Below, in pieces: positions 45,890 through 57,732 of a DNA stretch of 64,000 bases. Source of the stretch: Leptasterias polaris (lineage: Eukaryota > Echinodermata > Asteroidea > Forcipulatida > Asteriidae); the NCBI GenBank assembly GCA_037783415.1, contig JAZGTN010000058.1, positions 3,384,001-3,448,000 on the forward strand, given 5' to 3'. The notes under the pieces are model-generated. The model saw only the letters and a program-made list of their open reading frames with translations, made no database searches and was not told the DNA's origin. Numbering within the stretch: the first letter of the stretch is position 1; each line of letters opens with the position of its first letter. The translations under genes were made by a program, and so were the position numbers.

Positions 45890-46437
45890 AAAAGTTACGC
45901 TAATGATTGTTTTTGTTCGGAAATCCAAGATGGCCGCCACTGTTTTATCTTATCACTGAGAAGATTCATCTTGGTATCAAATTAAGAAGTATTTCTTAAG
46001 CTTTAAACTGAATGCAAGGTTGACCAAATTGAAACATATTTAAGATGTTTATATATTAAAAATATCACAAAAAATGATATTTTACAAGATTTTGAATAAA
46101 AATTCTACCGATTTTTTTCATATTTTGCAAGTTTTCTTGTATCTAACTTGTCTGAATCATGCAAATAACCATCCATAGTGAATCGTGATGTAAAATTGAA
46201 CTGTAAAATGAGTTAATTTGTTTCTGTGTGATGTCTGGTTCAAAAGTTATGCCGAATATTAATTTTTGTCGAAAATCCAAGATGGGCCGCCAAAGATGGC
46301 CGCCTACGGACCCCATGGGACAATATTTAATTTTGGGAACACCAAATTTCATTAACTAGACACCCTAAGGATTACAAAAAAGTAAGTTAAAAAAGGTATC
46401 CACGGGGTGCATGGGAACCCCCCTTCCCACCAGACTA
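45845..46437 (-). repeat. Right terminal inverted repeat
   Basis: Complement of 40524-41117. Its inner edge starts at CAGTGTAG (45845) inside the last exon of the carried gene. Confidence 0.85.
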
Positions 46438-46440
46438 ATT

Positions 46441-46554
46441 AGTGGGGATAATGTAAATTATGATGCAGGCGACTTGCCAATCAGAAATAGGATCTCTCAT
46501 ACATTACTAGAGGAAGGAAAAGGAGACAAAGACAGATGCCAATCCGCAGTTTGA
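46441..46554 (+). pseudogene. ULP1 gene resumes after the transposon
   Basis: Directly after the ATT duplication the frame reads GDNVNYDAGDLPIRNRISHT and LLEEGKGDKDR, like the end of a ULP1 domain, to a stop at 46554. If the element and one ATT are disregarded it continues the left part after one frame change, which dates the insertion after or near the decay of the protease. Confidence 0.5.
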
Positions 46555-46740
46555 AGCTGCAATAAAAGACCTATGTCGACTTTGCGACAGCTCACAAAGA
46601 AACATAAAACCTTAAACATCTTGAAAAATACTTCCGGTTAAAACTATTGACTCTCACAAATGTCTCAAAAAATCTCATCGAAGGTCTAGGTCCAAATGTT
46701 ACCTCGGTGAAGCATGCCTAAAACAAGAGAAAGGCGTAAA

Positions 46741-46880
46741 ATGCTTTATTGTTTAGGATGCTTGGACTGGTTCCATTTTGCCTGCGTTAATACTGATAGT
46801 TATGCAAAGCGCACTGCTAGATCTTACTGGAATGTGCGATAAATGCGTTAAATCAAGCTCTCTCAATCTGTCTAGCTTCG
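46741..46880 (+). pseudogene. PHD-finger-like remnant downstream of ULP1
   Basis: The frame from 46741 reads YCLGCLDWFHFACVNTDSYA to SYW, and after a one-base shift CDKCV at 46834. C-x2-C, WFH-x2-C and W-x-CDKC is the order of a PHD finger. Probably the C-terminal part of the ULP1-bearing element's protein. Confidence 0.45.
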
Positions 46881-49015
46881 AATGAAAAAGTTTGTAAGTA
46901 TCAACCCATACCAGTAAACTAATACAAAACTATACTGAAGTTATAATCATTCATTCATTCAAACCAGATTAAAGACCTCTAAACATTAAAATTCTCTACT
47001 TGAAGTGCGTTCAAGTAGTAGTTAAGATTAAACTTACTATTTGGCAAACAATAGACTGCAGGAGTCTATTTTTACCAGTAGCCTTAGTAATGTGTAAGTA
47101 AGCCTTTGCTCCTTCCAGTAGAATATTGTTATTTATGTGATACTTATTTACCTGTCAAACCAGAGGAATCAAGAAGACCTCTAAAAAAAATTAAAAGATA
47201 AATAAATATTGACAATTACCAAGTTTGGACATCACATTTCTTTTTTTATTTAAATGTTCATCTATTAACAGGGGGTCTCACTTTGTCAATATATAATAAA
47301 GTAGGTTAAACTAAAAACACTTTAGGTAAAGTGGGGAATTCTCATATTGCCAAACAACGAGTGACACAGAAGAGCTACTTGATGAAGATGTGGATGTAGA
47401 CGATTGAGGAGAACATACAAATGAGGGTGCTGATGTAGAGCTGGTGTCACTAAACTACTTCATCTGTCCCATCTGCAACTCCGCAAAAGACGATTGTTGT
47501 TTTCAAGCCCAAAGTTTCTTTAATGCTTGCTTCTTTTTCGTTTTTGACAGTATAGCTTTAACAGGGTGTGCTTAAAAAAGTCTTAAATTTAATTATCTAA
47601 ATTTAAGGCCTTAAAAAGCATTAAAAGGTATTAAATTCAGTTTGCTGAGATCTTAAACAAATTGTTGAAGTGAATAATCAATGTTGCTATCACTTCATAA
47701 AATAATAACCGAAATGCGCGGCGGATAAAAAAGTTGTAAATGGGCGCGAGCGTGGAAGACACCGCAAATGGTATTTACACCGCCCGTCATGAACTGCACA
47801 CGGCAAATAGAAGCTGACGCAACACCACGCTGACAACCATGTGTTGTTTTCTGACACCGTACATTGTAGTTGCTTGTACATACCGCATGTCATGAACTGC
47901 ACGTTTGGCGAGTTATCGCAAGTTTGGTTGAAGCAAGTTTAAAATTCTCGTAAACTGAAAGAGTTGTCTGGTTTAAATTATTGTTGTATCCAAGTAAGGG
48001 GAATATTTTTGGTTCATGAATTTCATTAATATAGCTGTTTCTCCGGCTAAGGGATAAAACTCTTCCGACATTTTGGTCTGCGGAATTTCGACTTGGGGAA
48101 CTTTGAAAAACTGAATTTTTAAAATCTCCAACTTTTGCAAGTTGACTTTTAAAGTTCCTAACTTTCACTGTTCCGGTTTAAAACGACAACAAAATATTAA
48201 AATTTTGAAGATTTTGAAGTGAAATAAGACAGTTTTCGCCCACTATTTTGCTTGGAGACGCGCATTTTGAAGCTTTCTTTAAGTTTATGCCACGGCAGGC
48301 AGGCAGGCTGTCAAATCATGGAGCACATGGTACACACAGCAATTGGTTCGGTCAATTCTACCTCCATGGGTCGACCGTCGTTATCTTCCATGCACACACC
48401 AATGCATCGATCAATACGTGGCAAAGTTTATTGGGTTTTCCCAATGTGCGTCGTCAAATACCGATTGTTGAATAACAAAGATCTTAGTGAAAAGGAAGCT
48501 CTATAGAACCTATCTTCAAACCACATACATGTGTTGACGAAATTACCAATATTAAGGGCAGAAATTAGGCATTAAGATTTTCCAAACCGCAATTTTTGCG
48601 AACTTCGCTTCCGTGATTTTTGTTTTGGTTTTTTTCCCTCGACGTTTCGAAATCTGTGTGCATGCATACATTTCGGAGAGTGATGTACAAATTTCTGACT
48701 TTTTAATTTTGTCTTATTCTCATCCCGGCCTACTTTACATATTTTTGCAGGACTCGAATTACACGACGGCCAGCCAGTGCCGTCGATGCCCTTGCAACTG
48801 GCTGTGGCGGCCCTCAAAAAATTACATACTTCACGGCCATAATTGCCGTGCCCTTAATCCCCGTTTGCCGTCGTGCCCTTAAATATAAATTTAACACATT
48901 TTCAGTGTTTACCTAGTTTTCAATAATTAAGAAAAAAGAAAAAAATCTACTCGAACGAAGCCGACAAATGGATCCTTTTCTTTATTATAATGTCGGCCCC
49001 AGACACTATCCAGAC
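46881..49015. other. No gene seen
   Basis: A fragment near 47365-47500 (TEELLDEDVDVDD, FICPICNSAKDDC) may be more of the ULP1/PHD element but is too short to call. TTAAA-rich repeats occur at 47570-47640. ORFs 47890-48168 and 48248-48506 show no domain. Confidence 0.35.
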
Positions 49016-49019
49016 ACGT

Positions 49020-49105
49020 CATGGGAGAACGATTGACACTTCGATTGACACTTCTATTGAGACCCAATTGGGAGAACGATTGACACTTCTATTGAGACCC
49101 AATTA
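49020..49105. repeat. Short direct repeat of GGGAGAACGATTGACACTTC
   Basis: The block GGGAGAACGATTGACACTTC ... ATTGAGACCCAATT occurs at about 49023 and 49070. A second small repeat (CGTGTTTGTCGCTACACCCC) occurs at 49287 and 49322. Confidence 0.8.
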
Positions 49106-49359
49106 CTCTTATCCAAAGATCGTATAGCGCCGTAGGCGCAAGATAGGGAACTCACGCACAAACGTGAAGTACGCACCGGGCGCGTTTGGCCGCCATTTTA
49201 GTAAGCAGAGAGTTGATCGCATCGGTGATAAAAACCGCGCGCGGGAAAAAAGGTTTTTTAGTTGCCATAAGCGTACACTCGGGAATGTCGTGTTTGTCGC
49301 TACACCCCCTGACAGCCTGATCGTGTTTGTCGCTACACCCCCTGCTGACCCTTACCAAA

Positions 49360-49645
49360 TTTACCAATTCATTCCAATTGGATATCCAGTTGGAATGAAT
49401 TGGATTGAGTTGGATTTGAGTTGGTGTTAGTTGGTTTATATTGGATACTGACTTTCCAATTGGAATAAAATCTTAGACCAACTCAGTCCAATTGGAAATC
49501 CAATTGGACTCAGTTGGCTTGGTTTAATTGAATTGGAATTAGTTGGAATTTGTTTCTACCAATTGGAAATTTCACCTTCTAATATAATTCCAATTGGAAA
49601 TTTTATTTCCCAACAGGGTCCAATTGGAATAAAAAATAAAAACAA
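49360..49645. repeat. CCAATTGG word cluster
   Basis: The palindrome CCAATTGG, often TTCCAATTGGAA, and its part-forms (AGTTGGA, ATTGGAT) recur more than a dozen times at irregular spacing. Similar in style to the clusters at 13645, 14285 and 19765, but with a different word. Confidence 0.75.
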
Positions 49646-51050
49646 ATATTCCAATGTGTGTACCAACTGGATTTATAATTAGTTAATTGCAATGGTTTAA
49701 ATCCCTCGAGTGGGGTGGGTTATTGTCCCCATAAGCTTTTGGACTCGGTCCAAAGGGTATAAACTTTTGTTCCACCCCTCAGTGGTCCAATGATCAGTAA
49801 CAATCTGTCGGACAATTGAGCTGTCAGACCAATCGGCTGCTAGACCATTGGGTAAAAACATTGGGGGACTAACAGGTTATCGGACCTCTAGGCCAGTCTG
49901 TTATTTAACCTCTTAACAAGAAATCTAAAATTGTCAGACCAGTGGGCTGTCGAGGCCCCCCGAAATTACCATGCATTACGAAACACATCTCACACTTTTC
50001 AAACTACTCTCAAGTAAATAATTATTTCCATCGATTCTGTAGCCTTGTCTAAATGCAACACAAAATAAAGAGCAGTACGACAATCGATCATTAATTTTAA
50101 AACTTTATCACTGTTTGATTTATTAAAAGTTTAGCATTCAAGTCTTAGATTTTAGAAACCATGTTAAAATGAACTCATTATAATTATTATTTCTGTTAAA
50201 ACAATTCTAATAAATAATGTATTCAATATATTAAATATGTGCAGTTACAATTAGACCTATGTTATATTTGATAAACAAATAAATTATTTGAACAATAATA
50301 TTATACCCGCTAGTCAAAAACATAATTTTACCTTTGACATGTAAATGGATGAAAATATAAATGCTCACAGATTTGCACATAACTTACATGGTATAAAGAT
50401 GGTCATGGTAGAAAACTTCCCTTGAAAAAGTTTTTACTTGAAATGCCATAGTTTTTAGGAAATGAGTAAATTAATAGTTTTTATCCTGCAGGATAAATTC
50501 CGATGTTTGAAAAAAAAATTAAAACACATAAGTTTTTTTTCACTGTTTTTTCATGACTCCGAAGACCGAATTAGCTTAAACTTTCACAGGTTTGTTATTT
50601 CATGTACATGTTGGGTTACATCAAGTTTGGATACAGGTTTTTGGCAATTACTAATGTTGTACACACTCTTTAACAAAGTGACAAATAAAACTCTTACTTT
50701 AATTGGTAAAGACAATTTGATAACATCAGGATTTTAGGGGTGAATCAGAAGACAATGCAAAGTCCACCAAATTGTTCCCATATAGTTGCAGTTGGCCCAA
50801 CAGCAACAGTGGGTCTAAAATATAGAGGATTCTGTATAAATTTGCATTTTTGGAACTCTTACCTATTGCTCAAACAATTCTGAGTGGATTAGCATCAGGC
50901 CTAGATTCTAGCACATTTTAATGAACCAATTCCAGGGGTTATGAGCGAGCAAGGCATGCTGGGAAAAAATGGCGCAGTGAGATCAATCACCCCCTGGGAA
51001 CGAGGTTGCCTGAGTTGTTATAAGTGTTTGCAATGATTATATAATAGACA
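49646..51050. other. No gene seen; degenerate GACCAATCGG words
   Basis: At 49735-49960 the words TCGGAC, CAGACCA and CCATTGGG recur irregularly. Beyond that is AT-rich DNA. GGCATGCTGGGA at about 50953 is the complement of the CCCAGCATGC core of ZNF143-type promoter sites, an isolated match. Confidence 0.4.
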
Positions 51051-51054
51051 AATA

Positions 51055-51240
51055 ATGAATGTTATGCCTGAATCTGAGTCCAGTGAATCCGACATTAGAA
51101 AGTCACATGACATCAAGAAGATCGACAATATTATTGGTCGAACATTAGGTATCGACTCCTACCAGGTGAAGGCAGCATACTGTCTCGGTAAGAAAACTCC
51201 AGACTCTGTCAGACCCCTAAAAGTAGTCCTAAATAATGAT
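51055..51240 (+). pseudogene. Fragment of a LINE ORF1-like protein
   Basis: The frame reads MPESESSESDIRKSHDIKKI, DNIIGRTLGID and AYCLGKKTPDSVRPLKVVL. N(x)PES...D..K......LG(I)...(K/R)LGKK...RPLKV is the ORF1 pattern of many non-LTR elements. It is on plus, opposite the full LINE at 52466-56547, so it is a separate fragment. The frame loses similarity at about 51240. Confidence 0.5.
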
Positions 51241-51404
51241 ATCACCTGTTTAAAAATTTGTGTGTGGTATTATCTATCACCTAATTTAATTTATATCAAG
51301 TTAGTTTTCACACTCCAAATTGCAAGCTTTGTTTTACACGGCCATAAATCCTCTACCATGTTTTTACTGCCGCTACATGTAACATTTGCGCATGTTTCAC
51401 AAAA

Positions 51405-52465
51405 TTAATCACGTTCGTGTCTGTTTGGGATATGGCAAATAAAACTATGGTCACCACCAGTAGAGTAGTAAATACATTTCTCTTCTACCGCTTTCAAGTC
51501 TACAACCAAAATATCTGCTTCACCAACAATTTCATGAATATGTGGGACTAACATTGGTTGAGAAGACCTAATTAATTGCCTAAGAAACAAAACTGTATTC
51601 ACCCTTTCCTGCTCAATGTATGTCGCAAGTTTCAAAATTGTACAGTACTTCTTATCGACATAGATCACCGAATCATTGCGTTTGGTTGCTCTTGTATATT
51701 CCACACTGTGTAGAACTTGGTGCTTATATATCATGCGCTTGTATATATAAATCTCATTGGGTGGAGGATTAATACCCTTAGCACAGAAAGCAAGAGTCTC
51801 GGTTGGAGATGGGCTGGTAATAAGCGGCCTACCAAGCATCAATGCGCCATCATGTGTCCTTATCACAGAAGAGTTACTGTGGTGTTGTGTTAAGTGATTA
51901 TACATCAGTTCAGTAGATGAGCTCATGTCGACATGCTTCACAATCATGGGAAGAGCACAACTTAATTATGAATTTGTTTACAATCTGTTTGGGGATGAAC
52001 TGTGTTCCCTTAATTAGTTTGATGAGGCGTCCATTTGCACTTTCAAACCCAAATGCAGATTGAGCCCATAGAGGACCCCAGTTTTGCACAGATTTGGCAA
52101 GATGCGTCAGCAGATGTACATTAAAAGTACACTCTTCTTTTCCATAAAGTATTTCCATTTTCCCAACAAATTCGAGTAGGAGAGTATGAGCCAAGTTAAT
52201 TTCATCAAATGTGATTGTTTCCTTGAGAAGCAGAAACACAGACTTGGACAGCAGACACAGGTGCTTTAAGTGTCGATTTGGAATTACATTTTGCAAGCAC
52301 GGGATACAATAATATAGTAACCAGGACTTCCACTCGCTTGCTTTCCAGTATTTGATATCTCTGAGAGCCCTGGGGCATCTCGTAATCTCACTTACAGGAG
52401 TTATCCTAGTTAACCTGGAATTAACTGTTGCCATCGTTTTTGGTGCACCTATGTAGTAACTATTA
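51405..52465 (-). pseudogene. CACTA/EnSpm-like transposase, C-terminal part
   Basis: From 52465 downward the frame reads YYIGAP, RCPRALRDIKYWKASEWKSW, LLYYCIPCL, TFNVHLLTHLAKSV and WGPLWAQSAFGFESANGRLI, the C-terminal half of animal EnSpm/CACTA-type transposases. A frameshift near 51920 leads into the second frame (51947-51405), which reads SNSSVIRTHDGALMLGRPL and onward. The N-terminal half lies at 56548-57732 in the same orientation; the LINE between them accounts for the split. Confidence 0.7.
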
Positions 52466-53092
52466 GATAGATAGATAGATAGTTCACTTTATTTCCATAA
52501 TCAAGATTTAGTATTAGGCAAAATAGTCATACAACATTGCAAATTAAATATTTGTAGTAAATGACAATTAGAATTAAATTAATTAAAACTAATAATTAAG
52601 TTATGTAAAAATACATAACATCAAAATTACTATAATATGCCAACAGAAGACATTCACAATGGAGGGGGCTCAATTAAAGCAATGCTTGTTGTGAATGAGC
52701 TCCCTTTTATAAAGAAAACATGTAAATTCTTTAGATACAAAGTACAAGTTGTATATCACGTTAATTAAATTAATACAAGAACGAACATATGGAGAACAAC
52801 ATCAGGGACACCGCAACACCACGCGCACCGGCCTGCCACTGCCGTACACGCCGCGCTCAATACACAAAAATTGCATCGAACGCAGCGTGCACCGCAGCAA
52901 CAAGCCACACAGCGCATCAGAACGTTGTACTCCATATCACAAAACACAAACTAAACAAACAATAGGTTGGACAACAAAAGGTAGTACAATAACAGAACAT
53001 GTAAGGCATTGTTGATAAAGAAGCAAGATGCAATTGTAAACCAATATTTAGCAAACAATTTATGTATGTTTATATATATTTAGGATGGTTTT

Positions 53093-54952
53093 TTAAAATG
53101 TTTTTTTGAAAGAATTAATTGATTTCAAATTGGCAATAGAAGAATCCAAAGAATTCCATAATTTAGGACCAGCAAACTTTATGGTTTTTTGAGCAAGATT
53201 AGTTCGAGTGAATGGAATATGCAGTTGAGTGGCCTGACGTGTAGCGTGCGAATGAATAGTATTATTATGAGCGAATATGCTTGTAAGGGAGTTTGGAATT
53301 ACATTGCGATGCACTTGAAACATAAAAATTGCAAGGTTGTAATGATAACGGTCCTTAATCTTTAAGGTACTAAATCGATAGAATAGGGGATCAGTATGTT
53401 CAATGTAACTGGAATTGGAAATTATACGTATAGCCTTTGTTTGCAATAGAGTCAATCTATTAAGAATCGTTGCACAGGCATTTCCCCATGCTAATATACC
53501 ATAGTCAATATAAGAACAAATTAGTGTTGAATAAAGGGTGAATAAGATATTTTGAGGGAGAAAGCTTTTTAGTCTATTTATAATACCAATATTTCTACTA
53601 ATTATATTACACAAATAATCAATATGATTTTTCCAAGTAAGTTTGCTATCTATATATAGACCCAGAAATTTAATGCTATTAACTTGATTTATAACGATAT
53701 CGTTCATATATACTGGTCTGGGTAATATATCATAGGTGTTACTGAAAAGCATACAGTTAGTTTTTTGTACATTTAAAGACAATTTGTTACAATTTATCCA
53801 TTCATAAATCACTTTTAGTTCTGTATTTACTGTATTAATGAGAGTGTCAATATTTTTATGGCTATAAAACAAGTTAGAGTCATCTGCATAAAGTACACAA
53901 GATAGAATATTTGATGCATTTGCAATATCATTTATATAAATTATGAAAAGAAGGGGGCCAAGGATTGATCCCTGTGGAATCCCACATGATAAATACTGAG
54001 ATGATGAAACGCTCCCATTTAAAGAGACATGTTGTTTCCTACCAAATAAATAGCTCTTGAACCACTCCAGGGGTTTTCCTCTAATACCATAGTGATTAAG
54101 TTTATACAATAAAATATCATGATTAAGAGTATCAAAGGCTTTGGAGAAGTCTAAGAAAACCCCTAGAGTGGTTTCACAATTGTCAATAGCACCAGCAACC
54201 TTATTAATTAAGTTAAGAATTGCATGAGTTGTAGAATGCTTGGCACGGAAGCCAAATTGACAATTTGACAAAATATTATAAGCATTTAGAAAATCAATCG
54301 TGCGTTTATAAACTATTCTTTCAAAGATTTTAGAGAAACAGGTAAGTACAGAAATAGGTCGGTAATTGGAAATTGAAACAGGATTTCCTTTTTTAAAGAC
54401 GGGAATAACCTTGGCAATTTTAAGTTTATCAGGTACAATTCCAGTAGATAAGGACATATTAATAATGTGAGTAAGAGGGTCAGCTATACCATTAATTACT
54501 TTCTTAACAACAAAGGAGTTGACACAATCAAAGCCAGAGCTTTTTTTATTACCAAGATTATTTAAAGTGTTAAGTACTTCCTGCTTTGAAGCAGGTGCAA
54601 AAAACATTGTGTTAGGATTAGTAGAAGGGAGATATTCTTGGAAAGCCTTGACACAATGGGGGATCTGACTGGCCAAATTTGGTCCAATGTTTATGAAGTG
54701 TTTATTGAAAATGGTTGCCATTTCCTGGGGGTCATTAACAACTTTATCTTTGTGGGAAATGGAAGTTATTTTCTTAGAAACTGGCTGTTTATTTAAAACA
54801 GATTGTATAATTTTCCATGTATTTTTAACATTATTTTTCTCTTTTTCAAATTGAAGAGCAAAGTAATTTTTCTTGGCATTTCTTAGAACTTTAGTTAATA
54901 TATTTCTGTATTTAATATAGTTAAGATGATTCAAATTGTTATTTATTTTTTT
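53093..54952 (-). pseudogene. LINE reverse transcriptase domain
   Basis: In order: SSGFDCVNS, KIAKVIPVFKKGNP, NYRPISVLTCFSKIFERIVY, FGFRAKHSTTHA, GVFLDFSKAFDTLNHDIL, GIPQGSILGPLLFIIYINDI and SCVLYADDSNLFY, the RT catalytic blocks with Asp in FxDFxKAFD and YADD. A thumb/connection region follows with LTWKNHIDYL and AWGNA. All catalytic residues are present. Separated from the endonuclease by a stop/frameshift in an A-run near 54950. Confidence 0.85.
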
Positions 54953-56107
54953 TTATTTGGAATATAGTTTATTTTTTAGTTTAATCGATTTTAAGAGTGA
55001 TGCAGTAATCCATGGAGATTTAGGTTGTGCCTGCTTGTGCTTCTTCTTTGTAATTTTTACTATATTTTTATCATGCAGAAATTCAAATGTATTGTTGAAG
55101 TTCTCAAAAGCAATATTAGGATCATCGGAATTATACACATTTGACCAGTCAAACTCCCGCAAATCTTTAGAAAAATCTTCCAAAGCTTCCTCTGTGTAAT
55201 TGCGAGTGAGTGCACTGTTAGATACTTGTCTTTTGTTTAAGGTATGCGAGGGGATAGATGTAGAAATTGGAAAATTATCAGATATGTCAGAAATTAAAAT
55301 ATAAGATTTATTAGGAGGGGGTAACATGTTAGTAAATATATTGTCAATTAAGGTGGCTGAGTTTCTAGTGATTCTTGTAGGTTTATCAATAAGTGGGAGG
55401 AAGGAGTTGGAATAAATTGTGTCAAGAAAATCTTGCGTATTCTTATTATTATTATATTCTAGGAGATTAATGTTAACATCTCCGGAGAGAAAGCATCTTT
55501 TTTTTTCAGTAGAGAGTTGTGATATAATATCTTCAAATAGTGTCATAAATTCCGGATGGGAAGCTTGTGGTGGTTTATATATTACGCCAAAAATATCGTT
55601 TTTAGAACCAGAGTTTGAATTTTTTGTTTCAATGAAAAGGGACTCCAAAGACTCAGTAGAGTGATAGAGATCTTGTCTGATGATATAATTTATGTTGGAC
55701 TTGATATAAAAGGCTACTCCACCACCCAATTTACTGTTTCTATTGTTATTAATTAATTTATAGCCAGGCAGGAAGAAAATATCAGGGGAGGATTCTCTTA
55801 ACCAAGTTTCAGTGAGAGAAATAAGCGAAAATTCATTGAATGACTGAAGGAGAGATTTTAAATTATCAAAGTTTTTAGCGAGGCTTCGAATATTAAAATG
55901 GATTAGTGTCAGTAATGAATCAGAATTTACATCATTGAAATTTTTAATAAATTGATCTTCTTCAGAATAAACGCACGTATTGGTAATTGGGTTATCGATA
56001 GCAGGATCCACATTGATGTTAAGATTAGACAAGAGATCGGCATTTGCGGCACCATAATTATTAGGGGTTTGTACTGGTAAATTATTGTTTTCAGCTATAA
56101 ATTCATT
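54953..56107 (-). pseudogene. LINE endonuclease domain
   Basis: Exonuclease-endonuclease-phosphatase fold: LIHFNIRSLAKNFDNLKSLL, SLTETWLRESSPD (catalytic Glu in TETW), GGGVAFYIKS, FGVIYKPPQ, FLSGDVNINLL (Asp/Asn) and TLIDNIFTN with ISDNFPIS (where SDH is usual, here SDN). The frame continues upstream to the PHD finger except for one TAA. SDH to SDN would alter the last catalytic His. Confidence 0.8.
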
Positions 56108-56323
56108 AAATTAATTTTTTTCCAGAGAGTTAAAGGGCAGGGAGTTTGATAAGCAGGTTTTGCAAAACCATTGCCGGTCACTATTTGACAATTCATTATA
56201 GTCATTAAGAGAAAAACAGGTGCACTTTAGGTGTGTCCAGTTGTCACAAATATCGCACTGAATTGCATTTTGATTAGTTTTAACTGAATAATTACATTCA
56301 ATGCAAGGGTGTTTAATGGGCAT
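56108..56323 (-). pseudogene. LINE N-terminal PHD-like finger
   Basis: ATG at 56323; MPIKHPCIECNYSVKTNQNA, IQCDICDNWTHLKCTCF and QWFCKTC give C-x2-C...C-x2-C-WxHxxC...W-x-C-x2-C of a PHD finger. A TAA closes it at 56108-56110. The frame beyond the TAA stays open into the endonuclease, so the ancestral ORF was probably a single PHD-EN-RT polyprotein. Confidence 0.7.
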
Positions 56324-56547
56324 GTATATACAATGGTTACTACCTCAAATTGACCACAACACAAAATACAAACACAGAAACAATGACAAACATAAATAAA
56401 AATAAACCGAGGAGATACAGGAATATCGTTTAGAAGAAAAGTTAAAGAAAGTAATAAATACTTATGAAACGTGTCTCAAAACAGCTAAATAAAATAGATT
56501 ACGTATTTTACAAAGTCGCTGGAAGATATAGAACTTATAAGCGTTGC

Positions 56548-57732
56548 AGAGTTAAGAAAAATGTTAGTTACCTGTCGTGTTACGCCCAAAAGTACAGAAT
56601 GCATGTGCTCTGGAGTGAATCCTGAAATAATATTGAAATGTGGGAGATTAACGAGAATTGATGGACCCTTTACACCATTGATTCTTCCATTATGCATAGC
56701 TTGATGCATATGACGCAAAGTTTCTTGCTCAGACCTTTCTTGGACAATTTGGATTGGATACACGTGTGATGTACCATTACCACGATGCACTTGTTCGCCA
56801 GGATGCATACAGAAAGAACACCCAAATTTGCCATTGTATTGAATCATGTTTTGTAACAATGGTCTCGCTACTGAATCTACTGCTGAAACCAGTGGGATAA
56901 ACTTGCTACTTAGCACTACCCCATCTTTTGATCTCCACTTGACACCCTCATTGGCCAAAATTGTCGCATCTTCTACAAAGGACTGCAAATAAACAGACAT
57001 ATCTGGAGCTTTTTGACCAAACCAAAGCCCTGCGAGAAGGGTGTGTTCACTTCTCTCTCTTGGGGGTAATTCATTCAGAGATATATGTAATGGCCAAATA
57101 GCAAAACCAGAAGATTTGAATACTGAAGCTCCATCTGTGTTAAATGTGTAAGAGTAGTTGTATGAATTACTTAAGACAGAACCGTCTGTCATCAGCTTTC
57201 TATACAAAACACCATCATAGATATCTCTTACACAGTTTCCTGCAGGGCTTCTTTCATTACGATCTATGATCTTAGCTGAAATATCTTCATTCTCTAACAA
57301 GGCTTGCAATTGTGAACCAAGAGGAATAGAAATATAGTAATAGCTTTTCGCAAGTATCTTGGTTTCACAAAGATGTCCACAATCATGACAGGTGACATAC
57401 TGTTCATGAATATCATTTAACTTACCAATGTGACTGTTACAATTCCTACAATACAAGTTAATATGGATTTGGTCACCAATGTCAATTATCTTATTGAAAC
57501 GATATGTTGTGTCTGGAACAACCTCTTTTCCGAACAAAACATTAACTAACTTCAACAAGTCAGCTTTAGCAGCAGCAGACAGATGGTGGCGCAGGACATA
57601 AGCCATAATAAGGGATACAGCTTCCCCACCTGTTGTGTCTGTTCCTTCAGTTAATGGCCAGTTGAAATCTTGGGTCTCTTTGAGGGAAAAAGGTGATGTA
57701 GGACAGCTATCGCCTTTGCTGCTGGTATCATC
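56548..57732 (-). pseudogene. CACTA/EnSpm-like transposase, N-terminal part
   Basis: An open frame from 57732 (SDDTSSKGDSCPTSPFSLKE) through ATG 57606. It reads a Cys-rich zinc-binding segment (YCRNCNSHIG, VTCHDCGHLC), TFNTDGASVFKSSGFAIWPL (first Asp), ELPPRERSEHTLLAGLWFG, GKFGCSFCMHPGEQV, and GFTPEHMHSVLLGVTRQV, where DxMH is usual and Glu stands in the Asp position. Coding similarity ends at FLNS, just before the LINE. The 5' end is cut at about 57732, where a Ty3/gypsy 3' end begins, so the start of the gene is lost. Confidence 0.7.

Larger units (their letters stand above)
40524..46437. mobile_element. 5.9-kb DNA transposon with ~590-bp inverted repeats
   Basis: The left end TAGTCTGGTGGGAAGGGG and the right end CCCCTTCCCACCAGACTA are inverted copies. 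Homology continues inward to about 41117 on the left and 45845 on the right with only scattered differences. ATT flanks both sides (40521-40523 and 46438-46440), a likely 3-bp target duplication. The element interrupts a ULP1/PHD gene, whose frame resumes exactly after the right ATT. It carries one multi-exon gene on plus. The 3-bp duplication and long TIRs do not by themselves settle the superfamily. Confidence 0.85.
52466..56547 (-). mobile_element. Nearly full-length LINE (CR1/L2/Jockey-like) inside the CACTA gene
   Basis: About 4.08 kb with a 3' end of TATC repeats (TATCTATCTATC, complement at 52466-52483) following a short AT-rich 3' UTR. It encodes, in order, a PHD-like finger, an AP-type endonuclease and a reverse transcriptase with YADD. 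The 5' edge is set at about 56547, where CACTA coding sequence stops matching, and is inferred. A target duplication is not obvious, which is usual for this group. Confidence 0.75.

Noticed and set aside
47570..47640. TTAAAAAG-rich stretch as a possible transposon end
   Set aside because: Low complexity only; no inverted partner found.
52749..53015. ORFs in the LINE 3' UTR
   Set aside because: Lie between RT stop and TATC tail; no domain.
54936..55664. Plus-strand ORFs across the LINE endonuclease
   Set aside because: Antisense shadows of a clear endonuclease frame.
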